A DNA stretch of 64,000 nucleotides, from contig NZ_CP019704.1 in NCBI RefSeq assembly GCF_002005425.1, positions 1,260,001-1,324,000 on the forward strand. Direction: 5' to 3'. Source of the DNA: Polaribacter sp. BM10. Lineage in GTDB: Bacteria; Bacteroidota; Bacteroidia; Flavobacteriales; Flavobacteriaceae. The stretch's first letter is position 1. The number at the start of each line of letters is the position of its first letter. Of the stretch, positions 38,020 to 46,826 are shown piece by piece. Under the pieces are notes generated by a model. It worked only from the letters and a program-made list of their open reading frames with translations, did not search any database and was not told where the DNA came from. The position numbers and the translations under genes are program-made.

Positions 38020-39324
38020 ATGCAACCAATTTTTACAAATGATGCCATTGTTTTTGGTATCTTAATGATTTCTTTAGGCTTTGTTTTTTATACGGAAGGA
38101 TTAAAAACTGGCTTCTGGCCAAAGTTCTATAAAATAGTGCCAGGTTTATTTATGGCATATTTTATTCCTGCAATTTTTACCACTGTTGGTATTATTTCTC
38201 CGGAATGGCAAACTACAGATGCTACAGGCGCTGTTAGTAAAAACTCTTCTCAACTTTATTATGTTGCTAGTAGATTTTTATTACCTGCTGCTTTGGTTTT
38301 AATGACACTAAGTATCGATTTAAAAGCTATCTTTAATTTAGGTTCTAAAGCTTTAATAATGTTTTTTACTGGTACTGTTGGTGTAATAATTGGCGGACCT
38401 TTAGCAATATTATTAATTTCTGCATTTTCACCCGAAATAGTTGGCGGTGCAGATTTTGATGCTGTTTGGAGAGGTTTATCTACATTAGCTGGTAGCTGGA
38501 TTGGTGGTGGTGCAAACCAAACTGCAATGCTAGAAATTTACAAATACAATCCTGCAAAATATGGCGGAATGGTAATTGTTGATATTGTAATTGCAAATGT
38601 TTGGATGGCAGTTTTACTAATTGGTATTGGTAAGAAAGAAAAAATAGACAAATGGCTAAAAGCAGATACTTCTGCTATCGAAGACTTAAAAGAAAAGGTT
38701 ATTTTATTTACTAAAAAAGTAAAGAAAAATCCAACATTAACAGACTTTATGATTATGCTAGCTATAGCATTTGGTACTGTTGGTTTTGGTCATTTTTCAG
38801 CAAAATACTTAAGTCAATTTTTTTCTGAGTTTGTTGCTTCTATAGAATCTCAAACTTGGCGAAATGTCTTTTCTTTCTTAGGATCTGGTTTTTTCTGGTT
38901 AATTAGTATTTCTACAATTGTAGCCATTTTATTATCTTATACTAAAGCTAAAAACTATGAAGGCGCTGGTGCGAGTAAACTTGGTAGTATTTTTATATAC
39001 ATTTTAGTTGCAACAATTGGTATGAAAATGGATTTAAATCAGGCATTTGAAAATCCAGGGTTAATTGCAATTGGTTTTGTTTGGATGACAATACATGCTG
39101 TTTTATTAATAATTGTTGCTAAAGTAATTAAAGCACCTTATTTCTTTTTAGCAGTTGGTAGTCAAGCTAATGTTGGTGGTGCCGCTTCTGCACCCATTGT
39201 AGCTCAAGCTTTTCATCCTTCTTTAGCAACTGTTGGTGTATTATTAGCTGTTTTTGGATATGCTATTGGTACAGTTGGGGCAATTTTGTGTACAATTTTA
39301 ATGGAATTAGCTTCAACTATTTAA
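38020..39324 (+). CDS. DUF819-family integral membrane protein
   Basis: A 434-residue inner-membrane protein with about ten to twelve hydrophobic segments. Typical DUF819 features include the glycine-rich GLSTLAGSWIGGGANQTAMLE (about 161-181) and GSQANVGGAASAPIVAQAFHPSLA near the end, each facing the membrane as a two-fold repeat. The family looks like a transporter, related to 2-hydroxycarboxylate or glutamate-type carriers, but the substrate is unknown. Sits between DUF2490 and DUF4369 genes. Confidence 0.9.
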   Translation: MQPIFTNDAIVFGILMISLGFVFYTEGLKTGFWPKFYKIVPGLFMAYFIPAIFTTVGIISPEWQTTDATGAVSKNSSQLYYVASRFLLPAALVLMTLSIDLKAIFNLGSKALIMFFTGTVGVIIGGPLAILLISAFSPEIVGGADFDAVWRGLSTLAGSWIGGGANQTAMLEIYKYNPAKYGGMVIVDIVIANVWMAVLLIGIGKKEKIDKWLKADTSAIEDLKEKVILFTKKVKKNPTLTDFMIMLAIAFGTVGFGHFSAKYLSQFFSEFVASIESQTWRNVFSFLGSGFFWLISISTIVAILLSYTKAKNYEGAGASKLGSIFIYILVATIGMKMDLNQAFENPGLIAIGFVWMTIHAVLLIIVAKVIKAPYFFLAVGSQANVGGAASAPIVAQAFHPSLATVGVLLAVFGYAIGTVGAILCTILMELASTI

Positions 39325-39363
39325 AAAAATAAAGCATATTTGCAGACTAAATTTTTATAAACA

Positions 39364-40062
39364 ATGAAGAAAATAGTAACAGTTTTACTAGCATCGATGT
39401 TAATTTTTGCATGTTCATCTAAAAAAGATGGAAACATGATTGTTCAAGGAAACATAAAAGGACTTAAAAAAGGAACCTTATATCTTCAGAAAATGAATGA
39501 TACACTATTAGTTTCTGTAGATTCTGTAAATGTTTTTGGAGACGGAAATTTTAAATTAACAGACAATGTAGAATCGCCTGTGATGTACTATTTAGCGTTT
39601 GATAGTAAAACAACAGATAAGAGAATTTTATTTTTTGGTGATAAAGGAACTATTACAATTAATGATAATATTGATATTTTCGGATTCAACCCAGAGATTA
39701 CAGGTTCTAAAAATCAAGAAGTTTTAAATAATTTTATAAAGGTTAATAACAAGTTTAAAAACCAACGATTAGAATTTATTAAAAAAGAATTTGAAGCAAC
39801 AAAAGCACAGGATCAAGATTTAATGACTAAAGTTAAAACTGACTTTGATAGAATGATCCGTAGAAAATATCTTTACACCACAAATTTTGCGTTAAATAAT
39901 AAAGACTTAGAAGTAGCACCATATATTGCATTAACACAATTGTACGATGCAAACATTAAGTTGTTAGACACAATTAATAATTCATTATCAATAGATGTAA
40001 AAAAATCTGCATACGGTAAACGTTTAGATAAATATATAAGCGAAATAAAAGCAAAAGAATAA
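39364..40062 (+). CDS. DUF4369 lipoprotein
   Basis: A 232-residue lipoprotein with lipobox SMLIFAC (Cys17). The DUF4369 region covers IVQGNIKGLKKGTLYLQKM through FFGDKGTITIND, a beta-sandwich usually found before thioredoxin domains in Bacteroidota TlpA-like proteins. Here no thioredoxin domain follows; the C-terminal half is helical and charged. It therefore may have a distinct role. Last gene before a strong terminator. Confidence 0.85.
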   Translation: MKKIVTVLLASMLIFACSSKKDGNMIVQGNIKGLKKGTLYLQKMNDTLLVSVDSVNVFGDGNFKLTDNVESPVMYYLAFDSKTTDKRILFFGDKGTITINDNIDIFGFNPEITGSKNQEVLNNFIKVNNKFKNQRLEFIKKEFEATKAQDQDLMTKVKTDFDRMIRRKYLYTTNFALNNKDLEVAPYIALTQLYDANIKLLDTINNSLSIDVKKSAYGKRLDKYISEIKAKE

Positions 40063-40067
40063 ATTAA

Positions 40068-40093
40068 AAAAACCGAGTTTTTACTCGGTTTTT
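40068..40093 (+). terminator. Terminator after the DUF4369 gene
   Basis: AAACCGAGT / ACTCGGTTT hairpin with a TTTT loop and a following T run. Confidence 0.92.
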
Positions 40094-40173
40094 TTATGCT
40101 TAAAATTTATTTCGATAAAGTATCAATAATCTAAAATTATCTTTTATTTAACATCTTTGCTTCAAAAAAAATC

Positions 40174-40181
40174 TAATTTTG
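40174..40181 (+). promoter_or_regulatory. -7 box before the 53-residue gene
   Basis: TAATTTTG, an exact -7 match, 27 nt upstream of the ATG at 40209; no well-spaced -33 element. Confidence 0.45.
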
Positions 40182-40208
40182 CATCATAATTTTAAATTAT
40201 AATCAATT

Positions 40209-40370
40209 ATGAAATATTTATCTCCAGAAATTGAAGCCTTATCTAAAAAATACGAAGAAACAAAATCTCTAGCTAGAACTAGTGTTTCTTGTGGTATTTT
40301 TCAAGATTGTGACTACAACGAAGAAAGACCAAAATTAAATCTTAAAATAAAAACTACCGAATTAGTTTAA
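40209..40370 (+). CDS. Small protein of unknown function (53 residues)
   Basis: A short ORF with its own promoter-like box. The product is soluble and charged, with an N-terminal helix (SPEIEALSKKYEETKSLA) and two cysteines (SCGIFQDCDY). I do not recognise a family. Its stop overlaps the stop of the convergent DUF4442 gene by four bases, a tail-to-tail layout that fits two real genes. Confidence 0.55.
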   Translation: MKYLSPEIEALSKKYEETKSLARTSVSCGIFQDCDYNEERPKLNLKIKTTELV

Positions 40371-40873
40371 GCCTTTACTTTTAGGCTCCACTCAAAGTTA
40401 AATTTTGAAACTATTATACCGTCTTCATTTACGCCTTCAGAAGACAAAACCACAACTTGCCCTTCATTTGTCTTAATAGACTTCTGAATAGCTTTTATAA
40501 CTTCTACACCACCATTGCAAGTAAACATAATTTTACCCGTTGCCTTTTTATAGAACACCGCATCTTGCTTGGTAACTAACATAGAAACTTTTCTATTAGA
40601 ATCTTCGATAGCCTTCATCACCAAAACGCCAGTACTCATTTCTGCAGCCATACCTTGTGCTGCCCAAAACATACTTTTAAAAGGATTTTGATTCATCCAT
40701 TTATGTTTAATCTTTACAACAGCCTCATCTTTAGAGATAGATAATACTCTCATTCCGCTTAAATAACCCAATGGTAATTTAAGTAACATAAACAGGTTTA
40801 CTTTTTTAGGTGTAATCTTCATATTGCTTATTAAGACAGGCAAAGTACCACTTTTATTAATCATATTTAGCAT
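40367..40873 (-). CDS. DUF4442 (hot-dog thioesterase-like) protein
   Basis: A 168-residue hot-dog-fold protein of the DUF4442 family, seen as LPLGYLSGMRVLSISKDEAVVKIKHKWMNQNPFKSMFWAAQGMAAEMSTG (residues about 34-84). The family resembles PaaI-type thioesterases; the fatty-acyl substrate is not known. It is transcribed alone on the minus strand and converges with the 53-residue gene. ATG start chosen because it gives a normal length. Confidence 0.85.
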   Translation of the reverse strand: MLNMINKSGTLPVLISNMKITPKKVNLFMLLKLPLGYLSGMRVLSISKDEAVVKIKHKWMNQNPFKSMFWAAQGMAAEMSTGVLVMKAIEDSNRKVSMLVTKQDAVFYKKATGKIMFTCNGGVEVIKAIQKSIKTNEGQVVVLSSEGVNEDGIIVSKFNFEWSLKVKA

Positions 40874-40937
40874 TTTAAAAATGTTAAAAAAATGTTAATT
40901 ATAGTACTATGCATTGCATAATACCTTTTTTAAGATA

Positions 40938-40945
40938 TATATTTG
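40938..40945 (+). promoter_or_regulatory. -7 box for the DUF4870-PadR-PspC operon
   Basis: TATATTTG 27 nt upstream of the DUF4870 ATG. A TTG at 40914-40916 is 21 bases away, slightly long for the consensus. Confidence 0.5.
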
Positions 40946-40972
40946 CATAAGAAAGTATTATATACTATAATC

Positions 40973-41404
40973 ATGAAAAATAACAAACAAAATACAAACG
41001 CCTTTTTAATTCACTTATCTGCTTTTGCTGGTTTTATATTTCCTTTTGGCCATATAATTACTCCATTAATAGCGTGGCAAACATTAAAAGAACGAAGTGA
41101 ATTTTTAGATGAACAAGGTAAAGAGGCAGTAAATTTTAATATTAGCTACACTTTATATTCTTTTTTGTTGACCTTAACATTTATTCCATTTGCATTTGGT
41201 TCTTTTATAAGAGAATTCAATCATTTCGACAATTTTAGCATCAATTTAGATTTAAATTCTCATAACTTTTTAGGAATAATTGGTTTTGGTACGGTAGCAA
41301 GTATTATTTATTTAATTGGCATTGCATTAGTTATAATAGCTTCTTTAAAAGCAAAAGAAGGAGAAAATTACAAGTATCCTTTTACTATAAAATTTATTAA
41401 ATAA
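40973..41404 (+). CDS. DUF4870 membrane protein
   Basis: A 143-residue protein, started at the ATG rather than an upstream TTG that lies at the promoter. About four hydrophobic segments and the DUF4870 signature: FLIHLSAFAGFIFPFGHIITPLIAW, DEQGKEAVNFNISYTLYS, and a C-terminal IIASLKAKEGENYKYPF. Function unknown. Typically found with PadR and PspC genes in Bacteroidota, exactly as here. Confidence 0.88.
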   Translation: MKNNKQNTNAFLIHLSAFAGFIFPFGHIITPLIAWQTLKERSEFLDEQGKEAVNFNISYTLYSFLLTLTFIPFAFGSFIREFNHFDNFSINLDLNSHNFLGIIGFGTVASIIYLIGIALVIIASLKAKEGENYKYPFTIKFIK

Positions 41405-41414
41405 ACCACATTAT

Positions 41415-41759
41415 ATGAAGATAGAAAACACAAAAGCACAAATGAGAAAAGGTGTTTTAGAGTATTGTATTTTATCCATTCTAAAAAATGGAGATGCATA
41501 TACATCAGAAATACTTTCTACGCTTAAAGGTGCAGAAATGATTGTGGTTGAAGGAACCATTTACCCGTTACTAACTCGCTTAAAAAACGCTGGTTTATTA
41601 TCGTATAGATGGGAAGAATCAACCTCTGGACCACCAAGAAAATACTATGTTTTAACAGAAAACGGAGGCATGTTTTTAAAAGAATTAGACAAAACATGGA
41701 GTAATTTAGTAAACGCAGTTAACCAAGTAATTAGCACAAAACCAACTTCAGATGAATAA
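41415..41759 (+). CDS. PadR-family transcriptional regulator
   Basis: A 114-residue winged-helix repressor. MRKGVLEYCILSILKNGDAYTSEIL and VVEGTIYPLLTRLKNAGLLSYRWEESTSGPPRKYYVLTENG (residues about 46-87) are the classical PadR blocks. It probably controls its own operon in response to membrane stress or a small ligand. Ten bases after the DUF4870 stop and overlapping the PspC gene by eight bases. Confidence 0.93.
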   Translation: MKIENTKAQMRKGVLEYCILSILKNGDAYTSEILSTLKGAEMIVVEGTIYPLLTRLKNAGLLSYRWEESTSGPPRKYYVLTENGGMFLKELDKTWSNLVNAVNQVISTKPTSDE

Positions 41760-43434
41760 GACAATAAATATAAATTTAGGCGGATTTTTCTTCCATATAG
41801 ACGAGATTGCCTACCAAAAACTAAGAAGATATCTAGAGTCTATCTCTAAATCTTTAAGTGAAGATCCGCAAGGAAAAAATGAAATAATAGCAGATATAGA
41901 AGCACGTATAAGTGAACTTTTATCAGAAAAAATTACTGATGCTAGACAAGTTGTTAACGAAGGTGATATCGAAGATATTATTGTAATAATGGGCCAACCA
42001 GAAGATTACGCAGAGGCAGAAGAAGCATATTCTGATGCAAGTTATTCTTATAAAAGAAATAATACTTCTGGTAAAAAATTATTTAGAGATGGCGATGATA
42101 AATTTTTAGGTGGTGTTGCATCTGGTATTGCGCATTATTTTGATATTGACGCAATTTGGATACGTTTAGGTTTGTTGGCACTTTTCTTTGGAGCAGGATT
42201 CGGAATTTTAATCTACATTATTTTATGGATTCTATTGCCAGAGGCAAAAACTACAGCAGAAAAATTACAGATGGAAGGTGAACCTGTAAATATTGATAAC
42301 ATTGAAAAGAAAATTAGAGAAGAATTTTCTAACGTATCAGAAAATGTTAGAAATGTTGCGAATCAAGCATCAGAAAAATTTAAAGATGGTGCTAATGAGT
42401 TTTCAGAAAAAATGAGTCAAACTTTTTCAGCAAAGACAAAAAAAAATAATGGTTTACAAGATTTTTTAGATACAATTGGTAAAATTATACTTGGCTTTTT
42501 TAAAATTATAGGAAAGTTTTTAGGTGTACTATTTGTATTCTTAGGTGCCGCCATTATTTTATCTCTAATTATTGGAGGGTTTTCTGTAGGAAGTTTAGAA
42601 TTCTTAAATATTGATGGAAATTATATTAGTTACCCAGAATTCTTTTATGACGCAACGCTACCAAGATGGTTGCTAACAGTTTCTTTATTTGTTTTAGTTG
42701 GTATACCTTTTTTAGCCTTATTAATTTTAGGTTTAAGAATGTTATCTAGTAATGTAAAACAAGTTAGTAGAGCAACCTCTTTATCTCTTTTAGGTCTATG
42801 GATAATTGCTTTGTTAATGATCATTTTTACGGCAATAGAGTTTGGAACTACACATGCTAATTATGGTAAAAATGTGGTAAAAAAGAATCTTACAATTTCG
42901 AAACAAGACACGTTAACTGTAAAAATGATTAACAATGACGAAATTTATTATAAACACAACTTAAGAAGATCTTCTAGAAGACACGAAGTTGAAGTTGATA
43001 GTAAGCGTATGGTTTATACAAATGACATAAGAATTGATGTTAATAAAAGTAATACTAATGAAGCTTATGTAATTATTCAAAAAGAATCTTATGGCAGAAG
43101 TAGTATTAGAGCGAGTAAAAATGCTGAAAAAATAGCATATAATTTTACATTTTCTAATAATGAACTTTTATTAGATGCTTACTTTCTATCGAACATAAAA
43201 AATATTTTTAAAGATGAAGAAATTGTAATTACGTTGTTTTTACCAACTACTTCAACTATCTATTTTGATAATTCGGTTAAATCATTTTTATATAATGTTA
43301 CAAATGAAAATAATTTAGACGAAGACGAAATGACTAATCATTATTTTAAAATGACAAACAGCGCTTTAGAATGTACAGATTGTACAATTGAAAAAGAAGA
43401 TGAAGAAGATAAGAAAGTTGAAGACACATTTTAA
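41752..43434 (+). CDS. PspC-domain membrane protein
   Basis: A 560-residue protein. The N-terminal part is a dimeric-type helical region (residues 1-95), then a PspC domain with KKLFRDGDDKFLGGVASGIAHYFDIDAIWIRLGLLALFFGAG, several membrane segments (about 250-370), and a C-terminal periplasmic domain (about 380-560) of beta type. PspC is a phage-shock envelope-stress component. Overlap with PadR means it is coexpressed with its presumed regulator. Confidence 0.9.
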   Translation: MNKTININLGGFFFHIDEIAYQKLRRYLESISKSLSEDPQGKNEIIADIEARISELLSEKITDARQVVNEGDIEDIIVIMGQPEDYAEAEEAYSDASYSYKRNNTSGKKLFRDGDDKFLGGVASGIAHYFDIDAIWIRLGLLALFFGAGFGILIYIILWILLPEAKTTAEKLQMEGEPVNIDNIEKKIREEFSNVSENVRNVANQASEKFKDGANEFSEKMSQTFSAKTKKNNGLQDFLDTIGKIILGFFKIIGKFLGVLFVFLGAAIILSLIIGGFSVGSLEFLNIDGNYISYPEFFYDATLPRWLLTVSLFVLVGIPFLALLILGLRMLSSNVKQVSRATSLSLLGLWIIALLMIIFTAIEFGTTHANYGKNVVKKNLTISKQDTLTVKMINNDEIYYKHNLRRSSRRHEVEVDSKRMVYTNDIRIDVNKSNTNEAYVIIQKESYGRSSIRASKNAEKIAYNFTFSNNELLLDAYFLSNIKNIFKDEEIVITLFLPTTSTIYFDNSVKSFLYNVTNENNLDEDEMTNHYFKMTNSALECTDCTIEKEDEEDKKVEDTF

Positions 43435-43531
43435 TTACAATTCAGTACAAATAAAATACAACTGGGCAACTTTATATTGGCAATAAGCGTCTTAACTGTG
43501 ATATTTACCATATAAATTTAAAAACAACATC

Positions 43532-44257
43532 ATGAAAAAATCAATCAACCAACTTTTAACAATTTTATTTTTATCGACTATTTTAACATCTTGTGGTGTC
43601 GATTATTTAAATAAAGTAAATGGTAATAGAAATGTTACGACAGAGACAAGAAACGTTAACGATTCTTTTAATAGTATACATGTAAGCAACGGTATCGATT
43701 TATACATTAGCCAAAGTAGCAATACAGAAGTTGTTGTAGAAGCTGATGAAAACCTGCAAGAAATTATAAAAACCGAAGTTAATGATGGTGTTTTAAGAAT
43801 TTATACAGATAAAAATATTTGGCAATCGAAATCAAGAAAAGTTTATGTAACACTACAAGAACTATCTAATTTAAAAGCTACAAGTGGTGCAGATGTGTAT
43901 ACCGAAGATGTTATAAATACCAAAGAAATATCTATTTCTGCAACAAGTGGGGCAGACATAAATATTAAAGTTGATGCAGAAAGTGTAGCTACAAAATCTA
44001 CAAGTGGATCAGATATTAACATAGCTGGTAACACAACCAATCATGCATCAAGCGCTACAAGCGGAAGTTCTATTGATGCTTACGACTTAGAAAGTAAAAA
44101 CGTTATAGCCAAAGTAACAAGTGGTGCAGATATTGATATTTATGCTTCAGAAAAAATTGAAGCAAACGCAACTAGTGGCGGAGATATTGATTATAAAGGT
44201 AATCCGAAAATTGTAAATAAAAAGTCTTCTTCTGGAGGTAGTATTTCTAGAAAATAA
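43532..44257 (+). CDS. DUF2807 (head GIN domain) lipoprotein
   Basis: A 241-residue lipoprotein (lipobox TILTSC, Cys21) with the DUF2807 'auto-transporter adhesin head GIN' domain. The right-handed beta-helix is visible as a seven-fold repeat of (A/S/V)TSG(A/S/G)(D/S)(I/V) spaced 14-21 residues apart, for example ATSGADV, ATSGADI, STSGSDI, ATSGSSI, VTSGADI. Probable surface or periplasmic role. Standard partner of PspC in Bacteroidota. Confidence 0.9.
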   Translation: MKKSINQLLTILFLSTILTSCGVDYLNKVNGNRNVTTETRNVNDSFNSIHVSNGIDLYISQSSNTEVVVEADENLQEIIKTEVNDGVLRIYTDKNIWQSKSRKVYVTLQELSNLKATSGADVYTEDVINTKEISISATSGADINIKVDAESVATKSTSGSDINIAGNTTNHASSATSGSSIDAYDLESKNVIAKVTSGADIDIYASEKIEANATSGGDIDYKGNPKIVNKKSSSGGSISRK

Positions 44258-44278
44258 ATCAATCAACCAAAAAATGAT

Positions 44279-44306
44279 TTCTTCAGGTTGTAATAAACCT
44301 GAAGAA
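44279..44306. other. Strong hairpin between two genes
   Basis: TTCTTCAGGTT / AACCTGAAGAA, an 11-bp perfect stem with loop GTAATA. The plus-strand sequence after it is TTCTAAAAAAAT, without a T tract, so it is not a typical terminator. It may protect the upstream mRNA 3' end or attenuate expression of the 78-residue gene 17 bp further on. Confidence 0.5.
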
Positions 44307-44322
44307 TTCTAAAAAAATAGCT

Positions 44323-44559
44323 ATGAAAACATTATTAGATTCCTTTAAAGATTCTATGATTGTAAAAGTATTAATTGCAATAATCATGTTCTTTTTTACT
44401 TGGATTTCGAATACTCAAATAGAAAAAAATTCTGAATTTTATAAGTCAATAAAAGGCGATAAGAATGTTTTTACAGAAAACTCTTCTAAATTAGAACAAC
44501 CCAAAAATATAAATGAAATTTTGTCGAAAAACTGCAAACAGTTTTATGCGAAAAAATAA
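44323..44559 (+). CDS. Small membrane-anchored protein (78 residues)
   Basis: Short ORF: residues 1-12 basic/amphipathic, a membrane segment about 13-29 (VKVLIAIIMFFFTWIS), and a polar Lys/Asn-rich tail with one Cys. Not recognised. It lies after a strong hairpin downstream of DUF2807 and before a strong terminator, which favours a real gene. Confidence 0.6.
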   Translation: MKTLLDSFKDSMIVKVLIAIIMFFFTWISNTQIEKNSEFYKSIKGDKNVFTENSSKLEQPKNINEILSKNCKQFYAKK

Positions 44560-44619
44560 AAAAATTAGAAAGCTAACTTCTAATATGGTTACTAATACTT
44601 GGTTTTATTAGTTTACTTG

Positions 44620-44658
44620 GTAAGTCGCTGTTTTTTTTAAAAAAACAGCGCTTACTTT
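44620..44658. terminator. Bidirectional terminator
   Basis: GTAAGTCGCTGTTTTTTT pairs with AAAAAAACAGCGCTTAC, a long stem with one mismatch, followed by TTTTTT on the plus strand. It lies between the 78-residue gene and the convergent TPR gene; an oligo-T on the minus strand is part of the stem. Confidence 0.8.
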
Positions 44659-44665
44659 TTTATAA

Positions 44666-46036
44666 CTATTCCGTTGCTTTTTTGTAGTTACTTAAAAGCT
44701 TTTTAACTTCTAAATTATCATAAACCGTAGGATAAAGTTCTTTTAAAATGATGTGATAATCATAATCAATCTGCATTCCTTTGATCAAATGAGAAAAAGC
44801 ATATTTATTTTTATTCATAATAAAAAATAAACCTGCAAATCGGTATTCTATTTCTGCAAAGTCTTTATGTATTTTCTGAGCTTCAAAAATTACTTTTAAA
44901 GCGTAATTATATTCGCCTAAAAATGATAAAACATCAATTAAACCTAAATAAATTTCTGGGGAATTATCACCTAAACGTAAACAATTATTATAACCAGAAA
45001 CAGCTTCTTCAAAAAAGCTAAGTTTTAGTTTTATTTCTGCATACCTTCTCCAATACACCGCATTGTCTTCGTCTATTTTTAATGCTTTTGATAAATAATA
45101 AGATGCTTTTTGGTAATTTTCTAGATCAAAATAAATGTTAGCTAATAAACCCCAACCTTTATCTAGTAATGGATCTTCGTGTACAGCCTTTTTATAGTAA
45201 GAAATTGCAGCTTCTAAATTTTCTAATTTTTGGTAGCACTCACCTACTCTAATGTATGCATATGCAGTAGGATCATCTAACTCTAAAGTAATTAAATAAT
45301 TATCTATAGCATCTTGATAATTTCCTAATTGTTCTAATGTTTTTGCCTTTTCTAGATATCCGCCTAAAAAAGATTCGTCAATTAAAACAGCATATTCAAA
45401 AGCTTTTAAAGCTTCTTCAAAATTATTTAAAACAAAATATTGTCTCCCCAATTGATGCCATGCAACTTCGCAATAAGGGTTTATTTCTATGTAAGATTTC
45501 AAGTATTCTGCAGCCTCTTCATGCTCTTCTTGCATATCGAAACAATACACAATATTATAAAGTGCAGAATAGTCTTCGTAATCTACTTCGATACAGTTTG
45601 CAAAGTTTTTTCTAGCATTTGTAAAATCATCTAAGTATAAATATTCCATACCCAATAAAGACCAAACATCTACTTTATCTTCGGTTAAATCTAAAGCTTT
45701 TTCTAAATCTTTAATGGCTACTTTATGCAAACCTCTTTTAGAGTTTATTGTAGCTTTTTGTATAAAAACTTCTTCATTATCTGGTGCAATTATTGCTACT
45801 TTTTTTAAAAGTTTTTCTGCTTTATCTACCTCATGCTCTGTTAAGTGCATTTCTACCATCAACAATTTTAAATCAATAGATTCTGGGTGTTGTTCTAAAC
45901 CCAATTTTATTGCTTTTTTTGCTAATGATACTTTACCAGAATCTAAATAATGTATGATGATTTCTTCAAACTCTACCAAATCAAAAAAATAAATATTGTT
46001 GGTTTTGAGCATCGATTCAAATTTTAATAGAGACAT
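44666..46036 (-). CDS. Tetratricopeptide-repeat protein
   Basis: A 456-residue cytoplasmic protein made almost wholly of TPR helix pairs, about twelve, with the canonical W/L-G-Y-A-P spacing seen in ALYNIVYCFDMQEEHEEAAEYL, AWHQLGRQYFVLNNFEEALKAFEYA, AYIRVGECYQKLENLEAAISYYKKA and GWGLLANIYFDLENYQKASYYLSKA. TPR arrays mediate protein contacts; the partner is unknown. No signal peptide. Transcribed alone. Confidence 0.92.
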   Translation of the reverse strand: MSLLKFESMLKTNNIYFFDLVEFEEIIIHYLDSGKVSLAKKAIKLGLEQHPESIDLKLLMVEMHLTEHEVDKAEKLLKKVAIIAPDNEEVFIQKATINSKRGLHKVAIKDLEKALDLTEDKVDVWSLLGMEYLYLDDFTNARKNFANCIEVDYEDYSALYNIVYCFDMQEEHEEAAEYLKSYIEINPYCEVAWHQLGRQYFVLNNFEEALKAFEYAVLIDESFLGGYLEKAKTLEQLGNYQDAIDNYLITLELDDPTAYAYIRVGECYQKLENLEAAISYYKKAVHEDPLLDKGWGLLANIYFDLENYQKASYYLSKALKIDEDNAVYWRRYAEIKLKLSFFEEAVSGYNNCLRLGDNSPEIYLGLIDVLSFLGEYNYALKVIFEAQKIHKDFAEIEYRFAGLFFIMNKNKYAFSHLIKGMQIDYDYHIILKELYPTVYDNLEVKKLLSNYKKATE

Positions 46037-46154
46037 AACTAAGAGATTTGAATTATGATAATAAAGGTAGTATAACTCTAGGAAAACAATTGGCTACGAA
46101 GTTTTTCTTTTCAACAATTTAATTAACAAAAAGCCAACTTTATTTAAGCCTTAA

Positions 46155-46162
46155 TAATTTTG
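46155..46162 (+). promoter_or_regulatory. -7 box for pyrR
   Basis: TAATTTTG 65 nt upstream of the pyrR ATG, in the divergent region with the TPR gene. No clear attenuator hairpin is seen in the leader. Confidence 0.4.
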
Positions 46163-46227
46163 TGCATACATAAATTTACATTAATTTTGATTTTCAATAA
46201 CTATCAACTTAAATTGATAGCCTTCTT

Positions 46228-46767
46228 ATGAGCAAAAAAACCTTACTTAACTCAAAAGATATTGAAATTATTCTTCATCGATTAGCTTGTCAGTTAATTG
46301 AAAACCATAATAATTTTTCTAATACAGTACTTATTGGTTTACAACCAAGAGGTTCTTATTTGGCAAATAGATTAGCCAATTTGCTAAAAACAGATTATAA
46401 TATTAAAAACTTAGAGTTAGGACTTTTAGACATTACTTTTTACAGAGACGATTTTAGACGAAAAGAAAAACCGTTGGCTGCAGAAACTACAGAAATGGAT
46501 TTTTTAATAGAAGGTAAAAAAGTTGTAATTATTGATGATGTTTTATTTTCTGGAAGAAGTATTAGAGCTGCTTTAACAGCAATTCAGTCTTACGGAAGAC
46601 CCGAAAATATAGAACTTTTGGTTTTAATTGACAGAAGATTTAGTAGGCATTTACCTATTCAGCCAAATTATAGAGGCCGACAAGTAGATGCTATAAATGA
46701 AGAGCGTGTTTTGGTTACCTGGAAAGAAACCCATAGCAAAGACGCTGTTTTTATAGAATTAAAGTAA
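46228..46767 (+). CDS. pyrR: Bifunctional PyrR: uracil phosphoribosyltransferase / pyr regulator
   Basis: A 179-residue type-I phosphoribosyltransferase. The PRPP loop is VVIIDDVLFSGRSIRAAL (about 93-110) and the N-terminal LIGLQPRGSYLANRL is also typical. In Gram-positives PyrR binds pyr mRNA; here no attenuator leader is visible, so regulation by RNA binding is uncertain. It is followed by pyrB, consistent with a pyrimidine role. Confidence 0.93.
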   Translation: MSKKTLLNSKDIEIILHRLACQLIENHNNFSNTVLIGLQPRGSYLANRLANLLKTDYNIKNLELGLLDITFYRDDFRRKEKPLAAETTEMDFLIEGKKVVIIDDVLFSGRSIRAALTAIQSYGRPENIELLVLIDRRFSRHLPIQPNYRGRQVDAINEERVLVTWKETHSKDAVFIELK

Positions 46768-46826
46768 CCAAGTTTACAAGCTACCATGAAGAATAAAAAA
46801 CAAATATCTAACTTAAATATGTTGAT

